Positions 54,740 through 64,000 of a stretch of DNA of 64,000 bases are shown piece after piece (within the stretch, counting starts at the first letter, position 1; every line of letters starts with the position of its first letter). Source of the DNA: Echinicola salinicaeni (GTDB lineage Bacteria; Bacteroidota; Bacteroidia; Cytophagales; Cyclobacteriaceae); the NCBI RefSeq assembly GCF_014280965.1, contig NZ_JACODZ010000005.1, positions 186,001 to 250,000 of the forward strand, written 5' to 3'. The position numbers and the translations under genes are program-made. Below the pieces are notes generated by a model. It saw only the letters and a program-made list of their open reading frames with translations, ran no database searches and was not told the DNA's origin.

Positions 54740-55107
54740 AGGGGGAAATCTTTTAAAAGTCCCCAATAGGCCGTCTCAAACTATTGGCCTCTTGGCCCAT
54801 TTTAGAACTTTTAATCAAAGTGGGCGAAACTTTAATTTTCAGAAGCAGATTATTACAGAACACTTGTACATATTTTACTTTTTTATGTATTTAAAATTCA
54901 TTTTTTAACATATAAAACTAGGATTTTTAAGATCAAAAAATTAAATTAAACCTATAATGCTTTAGGAACTTTTCACCAAAAATTTCCTGATAAAAATCGA
55001 GCTTGAATTAAACACTTATTTAAGCAAAACTCCAAATCAACTGACAATCAATGGAGTACTAAGAAATGACTTCTACTATTTGGCCAACAGCTGTAAAATG
55101 AGCGCTC
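54740..55107. other. 368-nt gap within the polysaccharide locus
   Basis: Starts with overlapping hairpins (54742-54764 and 54763-54787) and a GCCCA/TGGGC pair at 54795-54825. The rest is AT-rich, with no credible coding frame. The first part looks like a degenerate mobile-element end or a regulatory leader. Confidence 0.4.
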
Positions 55108-57540
55108 ATGAAATTAATTCCTAAAAACACATCCGAAGATTATTTGGAAGAAGCGGAGGTTCAATCTTTCAATATGAAAGATTATTTCCTTAGGTACCTC
55201 AAATATTGGCCCTATTTTTTGATTTCTATAGTGATTGCTCTTGCTGCTGCTTTTATAGCCAATAAATTTGTCGCACCACAGTATAAAGTAGAAAGCAAAT
55301 TCCTAATTAAAGATGATAATCCAAACACAGGAATTTTGGATTTGACAGGCCTTGCAACTGGAAGAAGGTATGCACCAAACCAGTTGTCCAATGAATCTAT
55401 TACCATGAAATCCAAACCCATGGCAAGAGGCACCCTGGAAAGACTGGACTTTGATGTCGAATATTATAGCACTGACCAACAAATACCCATAGAAATATAC
55501 AATAACGCCCCTTTTGAGGTGGAAGTGGATTGGGAGCACTCTCAGCTCACTGGGGCTTATATCAACATTACTTGGGACAATCCCGATAGTTATATTTTAG
55601 AACTATCAGAGGATATTTACTATAAATATAATCCTGAGACTGGTAGAACAATTGAATACCCCAGTCCCTTTATAAAAATGAAAGCTTTTCCCTTTGGAAA
55701 ATGGTTGGAGGTAGCTGATTTAAAAATTAAAATTTCCCACAAGGAAAATCAACAATTGCCTACCGGCGAATACATAATTAAGCTTAGGTCACTTAATAGC
55801 CTTGTTTCACAATATACCGGTGACAATTTACAAGTATTCCCCATGGATCCTACGGCATCTATTCTGGGGCTTTCTCTTATCACTAAAAATTCCCAAAAAG
55901 GTATTGATTACCTCAACCAGCTCATGGACATATACCTAGAATATGAACTTGAGGAAAAAAACAAATTGGCCAGCAATACAGTAGACTTCATTGACAACCA
56001 AATAGCGGGGGTTTCAGATTCTTTAGGATTTATAGAAAACCGCCTTCAGAATTTTCGAAGCAGTCATAAGACCTATAATATAGGTTCTGAAGGCAGTGCC
56101 ATGTTTGAAAGGATATCTGAATTGGAAAGCACGCTTGCCCAGCATAAATTCAAAAAAGAATATTATCAAAACCTCCAAGACTACTTGACCAGGGAAAACT
56201 ATAATGAAATAGTTATGCCATCAGGTCTTGGAATCGAGGACCCTATTCTCAATACCCTCATTGAAAACCTAATCACCTTACAATCTGACAAATCCAGGCT
56301 CCTAGTTACCCTCACCGAAGCTTCTCCTTCAGTTAAAGAGGTAAACAAAAAAATCAGAGATTTAAATGGTTCTATCAGGGAAGTGATTACCAACGCTGGA
56401 AAGAATACAGATCAGGTTATTTTAGATTTACAAAACAGGATCGTCAAGTTAGAGAGCGAGTTCAGCAAACTACCTTTTACCGAACAAAACTTATTGCGCA
56501 TCCAGCGACAATTTGCCATCAATGAAAGTATTTATACTTTCTTATTGCAAAGAAGGGCTGAATCAGCCATTTCACTGGCCTCTAATACCACTACAAACAA
56601 AGTGGTGGAATATGCCGGGCCAGGTTCTATACCTATCACCCTCCCCTACCTTACCAATTATATTTTGGCAATCATTGCAGGACTGATGATTCCCTTTGCT
56701 GCGATCACTTTGATTTACATGTTCAATCAAAACATCAAAGATCTTAAGGACGCTGAGAAAAAACTTTCAGTGCCAGTACTGACTCATATAGGCAAAAACA
56801 AATACAAGTCAAATCTAGTGGTCTTAAACGAGCCTCAATCCGGAATCACAGAAGCTTTCAGGGCGCTGAAAACCAATATCCATTTTATCAGCCCTAAAGA
56901 AAAACAAGTAACCATTGCTTTGACCTCAAGTATTAGTGGAGAGGGTAAAACGTTTTGTGCCATCAACTTGGCCTCCACCTTTTCCTTAAACAATAAAAAA
57001 ACCATTCTGGTAGGATGCGATATGCGCAAACCAAAAATATTTGGAGATTTTGAAATCAATAATGATGCAGGATTAAGCACTTATTTAAGCATGCAGAGCC
57101 ATGACTTATCAAGTGTCATTCAATCTACAAAATATGAAAACCTTGACATCCTTGTGGCGGGGCCAATCCCTCCTAACCCTTCGGAACTCTTGGTAAGTAA
57201 CCATTTTGAGCTTTTGATCAGAGAACTACAAACCAAGTATGATGTGGTCATTCTGGACACTCCACCCTTGGGCTTGGTCAGCGAAACCCTGGAAATACTT
57301 CAATTGGTAGACCTTACCCTGTTCATGATTAGATATAACTACAGTAAGATCCCATTTATCTCCGAGATCAATAAACTGAAAAATAAAATCGGACAACCTC
57401 ACCTATATGCTGTATTTAACGATGTCGCAGATAAAGAGCTGACGTATGGTGGATATGGCTATGGGTATTATAAAGAAGACCAGAAAAAAAGTCTGATCGA
57501 TAAGATCATCGGTAAGAGCAGCAGGAATGTCGGCCTTTAG
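55108..57540 (+). CDS. Polysaccharide co-polymerase with tyrosine autokinase domain (Wzc-like)
   Basis: An 810-residue inner-membrane protein that sets chain length and export. It has a Wzz domain with a helix at about 32-54, a coiled coil (about 285-480), a second helix near 515-535, and a C-terminal BY-kinase: Walker A in SSISGEGKTFCAINLA near 610, the A' motif VGCDMRKPKIF near 635, and Walker B VVILDTPPLGLV near 713. It ends in a Tyr cluster (YGGYGYGYYKE, about 779-789), the autophosphorylation site. With the export lipoprotein it forms the trans-envelope machine. Confidence 0.92.
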   Translation: MKLIPKNTSEDYLEEAEVQSFNMKDYFLRYLKYWPYFLISIVIALAAAFIANKFVAPQYKVESKFLIKDDNPNTGILDLTGLATGRRYAPNQLSNESITMKSKPMARGTLERLDFDVEYYSTDQQIPIEIYNNAPFEVEVDWEHSQLTGAYINITWDNPDSYILELSEDIYYKYNPETGRTIEYPSPFIKMKAFPFGKWLEVADLKIKISHKENQQLPTGEYIIKLRSLNSLVSQYTGDNLQVFPMDPTASILGLSLITKNSQKGIDYLNQLMDIYLEYELEEKNKLASNTVDFIDNQIAGVSDSLGFIENRLQNFRSSHKTYNIGSEGSAMFERISELESTLAQHKFKKEYYQNLQDYLTRENYNEIVMPSGLGIEDPILNTLIENLITLQSDKSRLLVTLTEASPSVKEVNKKIRDLNGSIREVITNAGKNTDQVILDLQNRIVKLESEFSKLPFTEQNLLRIQRQFAINESIYTFLLQRRAESAISLASNTTTNKVVEYAGPGSIPITLPYLTNYILAIIAGLMIPFAAITLIYMFNQNIKDLKDAEKKLSVPVLTHIGKNKYKSNLVVLNEPQSGITEAFRALKTNIHFISPKEKQVTIALTSSISGEGKTFCAINLASTFSLNNKKTILVGCDMRKPKIFGDFEINNDAGLSTYLSMQSHDLSSVIQSTKYENLDILVAGPIPPNPSELLVSNHFELLIRELQTKYDVVILDTPPLGLVSETLEILQLVDLTLFMIRYNYSKIPFISEINKLKNKIGQPHLYAVFNDVADKELTYGGYGYGYYKEDQKKSLIDKIIGKSSRNVGL

Positions 57541-57773
57541 TAAATGGCTACAATTCTGACTCGCTACTTTAATCATATTACCTAAAACGCCACCTATCAA
57601 GATGGACGACAATTTTAAGTCACCAAAAAAGCCTGGGACTGACCGGGCGAAGCTGTGCGTTCCTGTTTACCTCTAAACTGGACAATTATTTTTTTGATAT
57701 GGCTTATTTCTTTTTACCGCCCAAAATTACCCCTATTAAACCCTCGTATTCCTGAAAAATTAATAAACCTACG
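57541..57773. other. 233-nt gap before the flippase gene
   Basis: AT-rich sequence with one more GC-rich patch near 57637-57662. Only short frames (13, 24 and 18 codons) occur. No terminator was seen. Confidence 0.35.
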
Positions 57774-59321
57774 GTGATCAGTAAGACTACATCCAGAAAA
57801 AAATCTAAAGAAAACCTAAAGCAATATGCCTACCTAAATTCCGTAACGGCAATAATTGACCATATAGGAGTACAGCTTACTGGATTTATCATTAATCCAT
57901 TTATAGTAAGTGGACTAGGCAGCACATTTTACGGAATATGGCAAATGTTGACACAAATGACCGGCTATGCGAGTATGGCCGATACTCGAGCAACCCAAGT
58001 GTTAAAATGGTCTGTTTCTAAGAAAAGAGATATTGCTCCGGAAGAAGAATTAAGAAGCGAGGTGACTTCGGCTTTTGTGATCACCCTCTTTATTCTTCCC
58101 ATAGTTCTGATCGTTGGCAGCATTATTATTTGGTATGCACCAAGTATTATCAATGTTGATGAAAGCTATTCCAATTTGATCAGAATTACCTGTTCATTAT
58201 TGATTCTAACCCTCGTAGTCCATAAGATCTTCGACATTTTCGAATCGGTACTGAGAGGAATGAACCTGGGCTTTAAGCGCATGGGAGTCAGAGCCGGAAT
58301 TATTGCTGTTGGAGGAGGAATGAAAATCTTGGCCATAACCTTGGGCTATGGATTGATTGGCTTAGCGGTTGTACAAGTTATCATCGCACTGGTACTAGGA
58401 ATTACCTTCTATTATATAGTTCAAAAAAACGTTCCTTGGTTCGGGTTTGGTAAGACCAATAAATCCAAAGTAAAATCTTACGGTAAGCTCAGTGGCTGGT
58501 TCATGGGACTCATGGTTACAAAAATGATGCTGATGAACAGTGATAAAATTGTATTAGGATATATTATAGGACCTGTATTTGTCACAAAATATACATTAAC
58601 TCTATTTACTTCATTTGCCATAAAGGGAATAGTTTCAGCGATTACAACTGGAATAGTCCCAGGAATTGGAGGGATTTTCGGTAAAGGAGAATTTCAAAAG
58701 GTCCAAAATGCCAGAAATGTAATCATCACTGTAAACTGGATATTGGTCTGCACATTTGGAGTAGCTGTATTACTTTACAATCAATCATTTATTGGACTTT
58801 GGGTTGGGGCTGAGCATTATGCAGGTAATTTGGAAAACCTATTCATTCTGATCATCGCCATACAATATATTTTCTTCCAGATGGACAGTGATATAATTAA
58901 CCTTTCTCTAAAGCTACAAATCAAAGTACTGCTTTCATTTTTAGCGGCTTCTTTTTCTATTTTATTGGCTTTTCTGTTAGTAGAGGACTTTGGCATCCTT
59001 GGACTCTGTTCTAGTGTCATTTTAGGCCGTTTATTTCTGACCATAGGTTACCCTATCGTTATAAAAAAACGGATCAAAGACCATAGCGATTTACTATCAA
59101 TAAATTCACTGAGACCCATTATTTCAAGCCTATTCCTACTTTCATTGTCCTGTTATATTGGACAGTGGGTACAAATCGAAAATTGGTATTATTTGATTTT
59201 TACGAGCATCATCACTCTGCCTATAGGTGCGCTTCTTATATGGTGGTTAGGTATAAATCAGGAAAACAGGAGAAGTGTCATTGAAATTATTTCAAAGATT
59301 AAATTCTTCAAAACTAGCTAA
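57774..59321 (+). CDS. Polysaccharide flippase (Wzx-like, MOP superfamily)
   Basis: A 515-residue inner-membrane protein with about 12-14 helices and the pattern of oligosaccharide flippases, which turn lipid-linked repeat units over the inner membrane. The N-terminal QLTGFIINPFIVSGLGSTFYGIWQMLTQMTGYASMADT is typical of the family. It begins with a GTG at 57774. It overlaps the next gene by 47 nt. It supports a Wzx/Wzy-type assembly route for this locus. Confidence 0.88.
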   Translation: MISKTTSRKKSKENLKQYAYLNSVTAIIDHIGVQLTGFIINPFIVSGLGSTFYGIWQMLTQMTGYASMADTRATQVLKWSVSKKRDIAPEEELRSEVTSAFVITLFILPIVLIVGSIIIWYAPSIINVDESYSNLIRITCSLLILTLVVHKIFDIFESVLRGMNLGFKRMGVRAGIIAVGGGMKILAITLGYGLIGLAVVQVIIALVLGITFYYIVQKNVPWFGFGKTNKSKVKSYGKLSGWFMGLMVTKMMLMNSDKIVLGYIIGPVFVTKYTLTLFTSFAIKGIVSAITTGIVPGIGGIFGKGEFQKVQNARNVIITVNWILVCTFGVAVLLYNQSFIGLWVGAEHYAGNLENLFILIIAIQYIFFQMDSDIINLSLKLQIKVLLSFLAASFSILLAFLLVEDFGILGLCSSVILGRLFLTIGYPIVIKKRIKDHSDLLSINSLRPIISSLFLLSLSCYIGQWVQIENWYYLIFTSIITLPIGALLIWWLGINQENRRSVIEIISKIKFFKTS

Positions 59322-60771
59322 TCCCCTCAAAAAATTGGTAGAAAATATCCCTACATATCAATCGAAATTGCTTTTAAAAGCCTTGCAGCAAGAAGGAATT
59401 CGCTTTGCTCATTGGAAAGGAAACCAACATATATTGGAGGGTTTGGAGGGACAATCAGATATAGAAATTCTCGTCGACCCAAAACATAAACAGGCCTTTG
59501 AGACAGTAATGAAAAAACTCAATTTCAAAAAGGCTCGCAGTCCAAAATGGAATACCTATCCCCAAGTAGAAGACTGGATAGGCTTTGATAAAGAAACTGG
59601 GAATTTGCTCCACTTACATACCCACTATACTATAGTAACAGGGGTAAAATACGTAAAGCACCTTTACCTACCCTGGCTTGAAGAATATTTTTCTCAATTG
59701 AAAACAGACGAAAAATCAGGCTGGCCAATCCCAAAACCAGAATTAGAGTCCATAGTGCTTATGATTCGTATTTGGGCCAAAATGCCCCTCAAAAAAAGGA
59801 TAAAAAAGTCACCAGAAGTACAGGAAAAAAGAGTTGAAGAATTGATTGGCTTGCTTAAACAGTGTGAGGATGAGAATCTCTTGGCTACCTGTGATCAACT
59901 AAAGCTTAAAATTCCCGAAGGTTTTATTGATTCCATACAAAAAATCAAATTGGAGCATAACAAAAAAGCCATCATTCAGCTATCCAAATTCTTTTATGAT
60001 CAAGTAAAAAAACATTATCGGAAATCATGGATCAGTTCATTGGTACGATCCTATTACTATACTTATTACCTTAAAGTAACTTCTTTTTTTTTTCCTTTCT
60101 TTTCTCCTATGAGCTATAAAAAGAAACTTGTAACTGGAGGAAAGATTATGGCATTAATCGGCAGTGATGGGGCCGGTAAAAGCACACTTAGCAAAGACAT
60201 TGTAAACTGGCTCACCTTCAAATTGGACACACACTATTTCTATCTAGGAAAATACCCTTTTATACAATCCTATAACAAAGTGCTTTTTTCCATTTCCAAC
60301 CTTATCCATTCTAAGAGCAAAGTCTCGAAAAAGCTTAGAAAATTACTTGGAGATTACTACTACCTGATATTGCCTAAAAAGAAAATAAACATGCTTCAAC
60401 TAGCAAAAAAAATCAGCCAGGATGGCAGCCTCATTATTTGTGACCGATTTCCACAAAACAATGTATGGGGAATGCACGATGGTCCCCACCTTCAAAATGG
60501 AGCTCAATCAAAACACGCAGCCAAAGAATGGGCACTTTTTAAAAAGATTGAAAAAATGGAACCGGACATGATATTCAAATTAAGAGTAAGCCCAGAAATA
60601 GCTGCGCAAAGAAAATCAACCCATGACACTACATCCATCAAACAGAAATGTGAAAATCTCGACAATATCTCATTTATGAATGCTAAGGTTATCGAGGTCG
60701 ATGCATGTATGCCATACGATAAAGTATTATTAAAGATCAAAAATGAAATTTGGAATAATCTATCCCAATAA
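59275..60771 (+). CDS. Two-domain protein: nucleotidyltransferase-like domain plus P-loop (thymidylate-kinase-like) kinase
   Basis: A 498-residue cytosolic protein. The N-terminal part carries HWKGNQHILEGLEGQSDIEILVDPKHK at about 44-70, which resembles the NTP_transf_5-type fold with its KG...D-x-E core. The C-terminal domain has a Walker A, IGSDGAGKST near 298-307, and a DRFPQNN lid-type motif near 388, like thymidylate kinases. The linker holds a Tyr/Phe-rich stretch that could attach to the membrane. The start is a GTG that overlaps the flippase gene by 47 nt; TTG 59281 is an alternative. The product and its substrate are unknown. Confidence 0.75.
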   Translation: MSLKLFQRLNSSKLANPLKKLVENIPTYQSKLLLKALQQEGIRFAHWKGNQHILEGLEGQSDIEILVDPKHKQAFETVMKKLNFKKARSPKWNTYPQVEDWIGFDKETGNLLHLHTHYTIVTGVKYVKHLYLPWLEEYFSQLKTDEKSGWPIPKPELESIVLMIRIWAKMPLKKRIKKSPEVQEKRVEELIGLLKQCEDENLLATCDQLKLKIPEGFIDSIQKIKLEHNKKAIIQLSKFFYDQVKKHYRKSWISSLVRSYYYTYYLKVTSFFFPFFSPMSYKKKLVTGGKIMALIGSDGAGKSTLSKDIVNWLTFKLDTHYFYLGKYPFIQSYNKVLFSISNLIHSKSKVSKKLRKLLGDYYYLILPKKKINMLQLAKKISQDGSLIICDRFPQNNVWGMHDGPHLQNGAQSKHAAKEWALFKKIEKMEPDMIFKLRVSPEIAAQRKSTHDTTSIKQKCENLDNISFMNAKVIEVDACMPYDKVLLKIKNEIWNNLSQ

Positions 60772-60773
60772 AG

Positions 60774-61538
60774 ATGAACCCTCATCCCAATATAGTGGAA
60801 ATTATAGGTGCCCCAGGAGTAGGTAAGTCCTCCATATTCAAAGAGCTTTGTAACGAATGGGACAACAAGCAAAAATGGACACATTTGGATGCTTTGATTA
60901 CTCAAAGCAAAAGAAGGTCTGAAGGATTTGTAAAGAAATCCATTGACCTGATTAAGTACATTTTTAAAATCAAAAAGCATCAATCCATACAAATCAATAA
61001 GGGAATTCAATTTGTCCAAAACCATGAAGAGTTGAGTAAGTTTTTCTGGCAGCACTTGTCCAACACAGAATTCGATGCAAATGCGGACCCTGCCCAAAGA
61101 TTTAGATCTGCTTTTTTCCTATACAGGGACTTTTGTCGCTATCAGGATATACAGGACAATGCAAATGGGATACCTTGTGTCATGGATGAAGGCTTTTTAC
61201 AAAAATCCTTTTTAGTGCATAAAGACAAAAAAATCATCGATGCTGTTTTGGACGACTATCTTTCTCTCATCCAACTGCCCAAAGCGGTGATATGGGTACA
61301 TGTAAAACCAGTCGATATCATCCTAGATAGGATTAGGAACCGAAAAAAAAGAATTGCCTCGCACATCGACTTAGGTGATAAAAAGCTAAAATATGAAACC
61401 AAAAAATGGAGAAGACTTATAAAACTACTGATCAAAAAAGTAGAGCAAAAAGGTGTGCAGGTTTACAAAATCGACGGCATGGATCCAATAGAAAAAAATG
61501 TAGCTAAAGTGAAATCCTTTCTTAGTAATCTATCATGA
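60774..61538 (+). CDS. P-loop kinase-like protein of the polysaccharide locus
   Basis: A 254-residue cytosolic protein with a Walker A EIIGAPGVGKSSIFKEL at about 8-24, a probable acidic motif in CVMDEGFLQKS near 139, and a basic region DRIRNRKKRIASHIDLG near 182 that could act as the lid. It resembles nucleotide- or sugar-kinase P-loop folds but I cannot name a family. It starts 2 nt after the two-domain kinase and overlaps the polymerase gene by 4 nt (ATGA), so all three should be translated together. Confidence 0.7.
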   Translation: MNPHPNIVEIIGAPGVGKSSIFKELCNEWDNKQKWTHLDALITQSKRRSEGFVKKSIDLIKYIFKIKKHQSIQINKGIQFVQNHEELSKFFWQHLSNTEFDANADPAQRFRSAFFLYRDFCRYQDIQDNANGIPCVMDEGFLQKSFLVHKDKKIIDAVLDDYLSLIQLPKAVIWVHVKPVDIILDRIRNRKKRIASHIDLGDKKLKYETKKWRRLIKLLIKKVEQKGVQVYKIDGMDPIEKNVAKVKSFLSNLS

Positions 61539-62803
61539 TCAACCTATTTTTTCTAATAACGGAGTTTGCTCTATATAGCTTTGCCATTTATCTCCTTTTT
61601 TATAAAGATGATAGGATTCTATTCTACCTACCGGTCATATTTTATGCATATTTCATGATTAATCCTGTTGCTCCTGCTAGTTTGCATTATCTATTAACCA
61701 GCTTATTGATTGGAAAGATCATTTACTATCATCCTAATTTTCTGAAAAACAATATTTTCGCCGTACTTCTCGCCTTGCTCTATCTCTTCCTCTTGCACAA
61801 AACTAGTGACTTCGTGTTCATCAGGCCTTATATGTTTTCAGTAATCTCATTATTTATTTTTATTCCATTGACACCCGAGGTGTATAAAAAATACAACAGA
61901 CCTGAGCTGTTTCAAGAACTTTATAAATCTTCTATTATCATTTTAGTCCTGTTTGTATTAAATGCCCTAGCCTCTACCGCTAGCGGTTATGCACCTACAG
62001 AAATGTACGGAATCACAAGTGGTCTTTTGTTTGGTAATCAAGACACTACTTACTTCAATATCCTTGCATTTACCTTCTTTGCGGCTATTTATAGACTAAT
62101 CAGTCATAAGAGGCCCATTGAATTGATCATTTTTATCATAGCCCTCAGCTTCATCATGCTTTCATTGAGAAGATCGGTGATGGGTCTAAGCGCTTTGGCT
62201 GTCCTAACCATGCTCATCATCCTTGTTTTAAGAGGTAAGGTAGATAAGGTAATAGGTTTTGTTTTATTAAGTGTTTTCGCTGGAGCAATCATTTTTTTCA
62301 GCACCGACTTTATCCAAGAGTTTATTAGCCGCTATGAATTAAGAAAACTGGATGAAAGAGAGTTGGCCGAAGAAAAGAGATTCTTTGAATATGACATGTT
62401 ATTCAAGGACACCTTTATCAGTTATGATTATGATCCTTGGTTAGGATATGGTTTATTCGATAGCCCTGGAAATTACGGAAAAGGGGCCTTCGGCGACCGA
62501 TCTTTACATGGTGACTTGACAAATATTTTTCATTCAACGGGTATCGTTGGCTTATTGCTATATCTATCCATGATCGCCACTGCATTTGTCCAAGCTTTAA
62601 TGAGGGTAAAATCCAGCACTGATCTGCTGATCATTTGTTTTTGTGCTATTGCATTTGGGATTTATACCATTACTGGTAGGTATACGCAAGTCGATAATAT
62701 GCTTATGATGATTCTTTTGCTTATGCTACCCTTGGGGAAAGTAAAAAGGAAGTTGCTCAAAAATGACAATCCTAATGATAAAATTAATACGGTCCTCTCA
62801 TAA
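61535..62803 (+). CDS. Wzy-like O-antigen/exopolysaccharide polymerase
   Basis: A 422-residue inner-membrane protein with about 10-12 helices and one long polar loop (about 265-340: YELRKLDERELAEEKRFFEYDMLFKD...WLGYGLFDSPGNYG...DLTNIFHSTG), the expected pattern of Wzy polymerases and O-antigen ligases, where the WLGYGLFD-type segment sits in the periplasm. It joins repeat units, made on the cytosolic face and moved by the flippase, into polymer. Ligase rather than polymerase function cannot be excluded by eye. It overlaps the upstream kinase by 4 nt. Confidence 0.82.
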   Translation: MINLFFLITEFALYSFAIYLLFYKDDRILFYLPVIFYAYFMINPVAPASLHYLLTSLLIGKIIYYHPNFLKNNIFAVLLALLYLFLLHKTSDFVFIRPYMFSVISLFIFIPLTPEVYKKYNRPELFQELYKSSIIILVLFVLNALASTASGYAPTEMYGITSGLLFGNQDTTYFNILAFTFFAAIYRLISHKRPIELIIFIIALSFIMLSLRRSVMGLSALAVLTMLIILVLRGKVDKVIGFVLLSVFAGAIIFFSTDFIQEFISRYELRKLDERELAEEKRFFEYDMLFKDTFISYDYDPWLGYGLFDSPGNYGKGAFGDRSLHGDLTNIFHSTGIVGLLLYLSMIATAFVQALMRVKSSTDLLIICFCAIAFGIYTITGRYTQVDNMLMMILLLMLPLGKVKRKLLKNDNPNDKINTVLS

Positions 62804-62812
62804 TTGTTCTCA

Positions 62813-63958
62813 ATGGATAAAACTGCAAAAATAAACCGAAATGATATGCGCTTTTTGTTTTTAGATCCTAAGATTATCAATATCATAACAAAAAATGAGA
62901 AGCCTTCAGGAGGCGCTGCTGTTCAATCTTTTGGCTGGGCTAGGGGCCTTATAGAAACAGGTCACGATGTTTTTATAATGACAGATTTAATCAAAGGAGG
63001 AGAACTAAAAGAGGAAGTAAAAGACATTAAGCTAATCCCTCTTTATGATGAAAATAAAGGAATACGATGGATAAGATGGGTGTATTATCGCTTCCCTGAT
63101 CTTTATACAAAAATCAAAAAAGCGAAACCTGATTACCTCTATCAAAGTGTACCGGGATGGAGTAGTTTTCTCATTGGAATAATATGCAAACAGCTAGGTG
63201 TAAAATATATTTTACGGATATCCAACGATTACTTTTTGGATGATCGGTTTAAACAAATCCATTCACCTATACATGGCTTTTTCATGAAATGGGGAATGGA
63301 AATGACTGACATAATTCTTTGCCAGAATGACTATCAGCTGGATGCACTTAAAAAGAAATACCCTCGAATTAAAACAAAGAAAATCTCCAATCCTATCCTA
63401 TACCAGTCAAACAGAGTCCAAGTGATCAAAGCAGATCAGAGGAAATATATTGCTTGGCTGGGGATATTCCAGTCTCAAAAAAACCTGAAACTACTATATG
63501 AGATAGCTTCAAGGCTTACTGATACTCAAATTTGTATTGCAGGAAAAGCAACTCCAAAAATTGACAAAACCACCCAATTATACCTCAAAAAACTTAGGAC
63601 ATTGCCCAATGTAACATTTATGGGATTCTTGGATAGAAATGGGGTACTCCCCTTTCTTAAAGGAGCAAAATTTCTACTAAACACCTCTCATTATGAAGGT
63701 TTTAGCAATACATTCCTTGAAGCCATGACCGTGGGAACTCCTATTCTATCCACGCCTAATGTAAATCCTGACGGAATTATTGATAAAAATCAACTAGGAC
63801 TGATTTACACTCATGCGAACCAACTCTCTAAACAATTGGAATCTTTGGATGCTGATGACTACCAACAGCTATCAGAAAATGTAGTTGACTATGTTTCGAA
63901 AAATCATAACTATAAAGTACTGGCTAGAAATCTAGTAGGTATACTTCAATCCAATTGA
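62813..63958 (+). CDS. GT4 family glycosyltransferase
   Basis: A 381-residue GT-B retaining glycosyltransferase that adds a sugar to the growing repeat unit on its lipid carrier. The N-terminal fold has GGAAVQSFGWARGLIETGHDVFIMTD at about 33-58; the C-terminal half has YIAWLGIFQSQKNLKLLYEIASRL near 209 and the nucleotide-sugar-binding motif TSHYEGFSNTFLEAMTVGTPIL near 301. I use ATG 62813; a TTG 9 nt earlier is possible. It starts 9 nt after the polymerase stop and the locus continues past the window. Confidence 0.9.
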   Translation: MDKTAKINRNDMRFLFLDPKIINIITKNEKPSGGAAVQSFGWARGLIETGHDVFIMTDLIKGGELKEEVKDIKLIPLYDENKGIRWIRWVYYRFPDLYTKIKKAKPDYLYQSVPGWSSFLIGIICKQLGVKYILRISNDYFLDDRFKQIHSPIHGFFMKWGMEMTDIILCQNDYQLDALKKKYPRIKTKKISNPILYQSNRVQVIKADQRKYIAWLGIFQSQKNLKLLYEIASRLTDTQICIAGKATPKIDKTTQLYLKKLRTLPNVTFMGFLDRNGVLPFLKGAKFLLNTSHYEGFSNTFLEAMTVGTPILSTPNVNPDGIIDKNQLGLIYTHANQLSKQLESLDADDYQQLSENVVDYVSKNHNYKVLARNLVGILQSN

Positions 63959-64000
63959 AAATAACTTTGGAAAAAACGGAGTTTTCCACCCAATTAAAAA

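Noticed and set aside
57602-57676. A 24-codon frame (MDDNFKSPKKPG...) before the flippase gene
   Set aside because: It is short, ends about 100 nt before the next start and has no coupling or recognisable motif.
60504-61097. A 197-codon antisense frame across the two kinase genes
   Set aside because: Both sense proteins have clear Walker motifs and tight coupling; the antisense product shows no domain.

Overview
The window looks like a chromosomal segment of a Bacteroidota bacterium, most likely a Cytophagales/Cyclobacteriaceae-type marine or environmental aerobe. This is inferred from the low-GC DNA, TonB-dependent and OMP_b-brl outer-membrane proteins, lipoproteins with Bacteroidota-style signals, DUF3078, DUF4301 and DUF4136 proteins, TAnnTTTG-type promoter boxes and the lack of strong Shine-Dalgarno sites. 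I found no rRNA, tRNA, CRISPR array, intact insertion sequence or phage module.

Layout. 1-5.6 kb: the 3' part of an outer-membrane beta-barrel gene, then a TonB-dependent receptor coupled to a small acidic lipoprotein. 5.6-8.9 kb: a lipoprotein, a PQQ-type sugar dehydrogenase with its cytochrome c, and a PhzF-like protein. 8.9-14.4 kb (minus): TrkA/TrkH potassium uptake, two small proteins, RmuC. 14.7-18.2 kb: a 5-oxoprolinase operon (pxpABC) led by an Nramp-fold transporter without the usual metal ligands. 18.3-24.9 kb: a membrane thioredoxin, a polysaccharide deacetylase, a membrane protein paired with a GH25 lysozyme, an esterase and DUF4301. 25.3-32.8 kb: DUF3078, DUF202 with an SLC13 permease, TerC, and convergent Ppx and Ppk1 polyphosphate enzymes. 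32.9-45.3 kb: gyrB, an FAD protein, tryptophan 2,3-dioxygenase divergent from glutaryl-CoA dehydrogenase, DUF1573, trpS, 4-hydroxyphenylpyruvate dioxygenase and a phosphohexomutase. 45.4-51 kb: truA, ergothioneine genes egtD and egtB, an aspartoacylase-like peptidase, murB and a dCMP deaminase-like enzyme.

51.3-64 kb is the accessory part, an exopolysaccharide/capsule locus that continues past the right edge. It holds an outer-membrane export lipoprotein, an uncatalogued 44-codon frame abutting a PQQ-like beta-propeller gene, a polysaccharide pyruvyl transferase, a Wzc-type tyrosine autokinase, a Wzx-like flippase, a nucleotidyltransferase/P-loop kinase fusion, a second P-loop kinase, a Wzy-like polymerase and a GT4 glycosyltransferase. 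Together these make up most of a Wzx/Wzy assembly line. The pyruvyl transferase suggests a pyruvylated glycan, and the two kinases are unusual for such a locus.

The points most worth following up are the ligand-less Nramp in the pxp operon, the small frame and soluble propeller in the polysaccharide locus, the paired P-loop kinases, and several terminator-like hairpins lying upstream of genes rather than after them.
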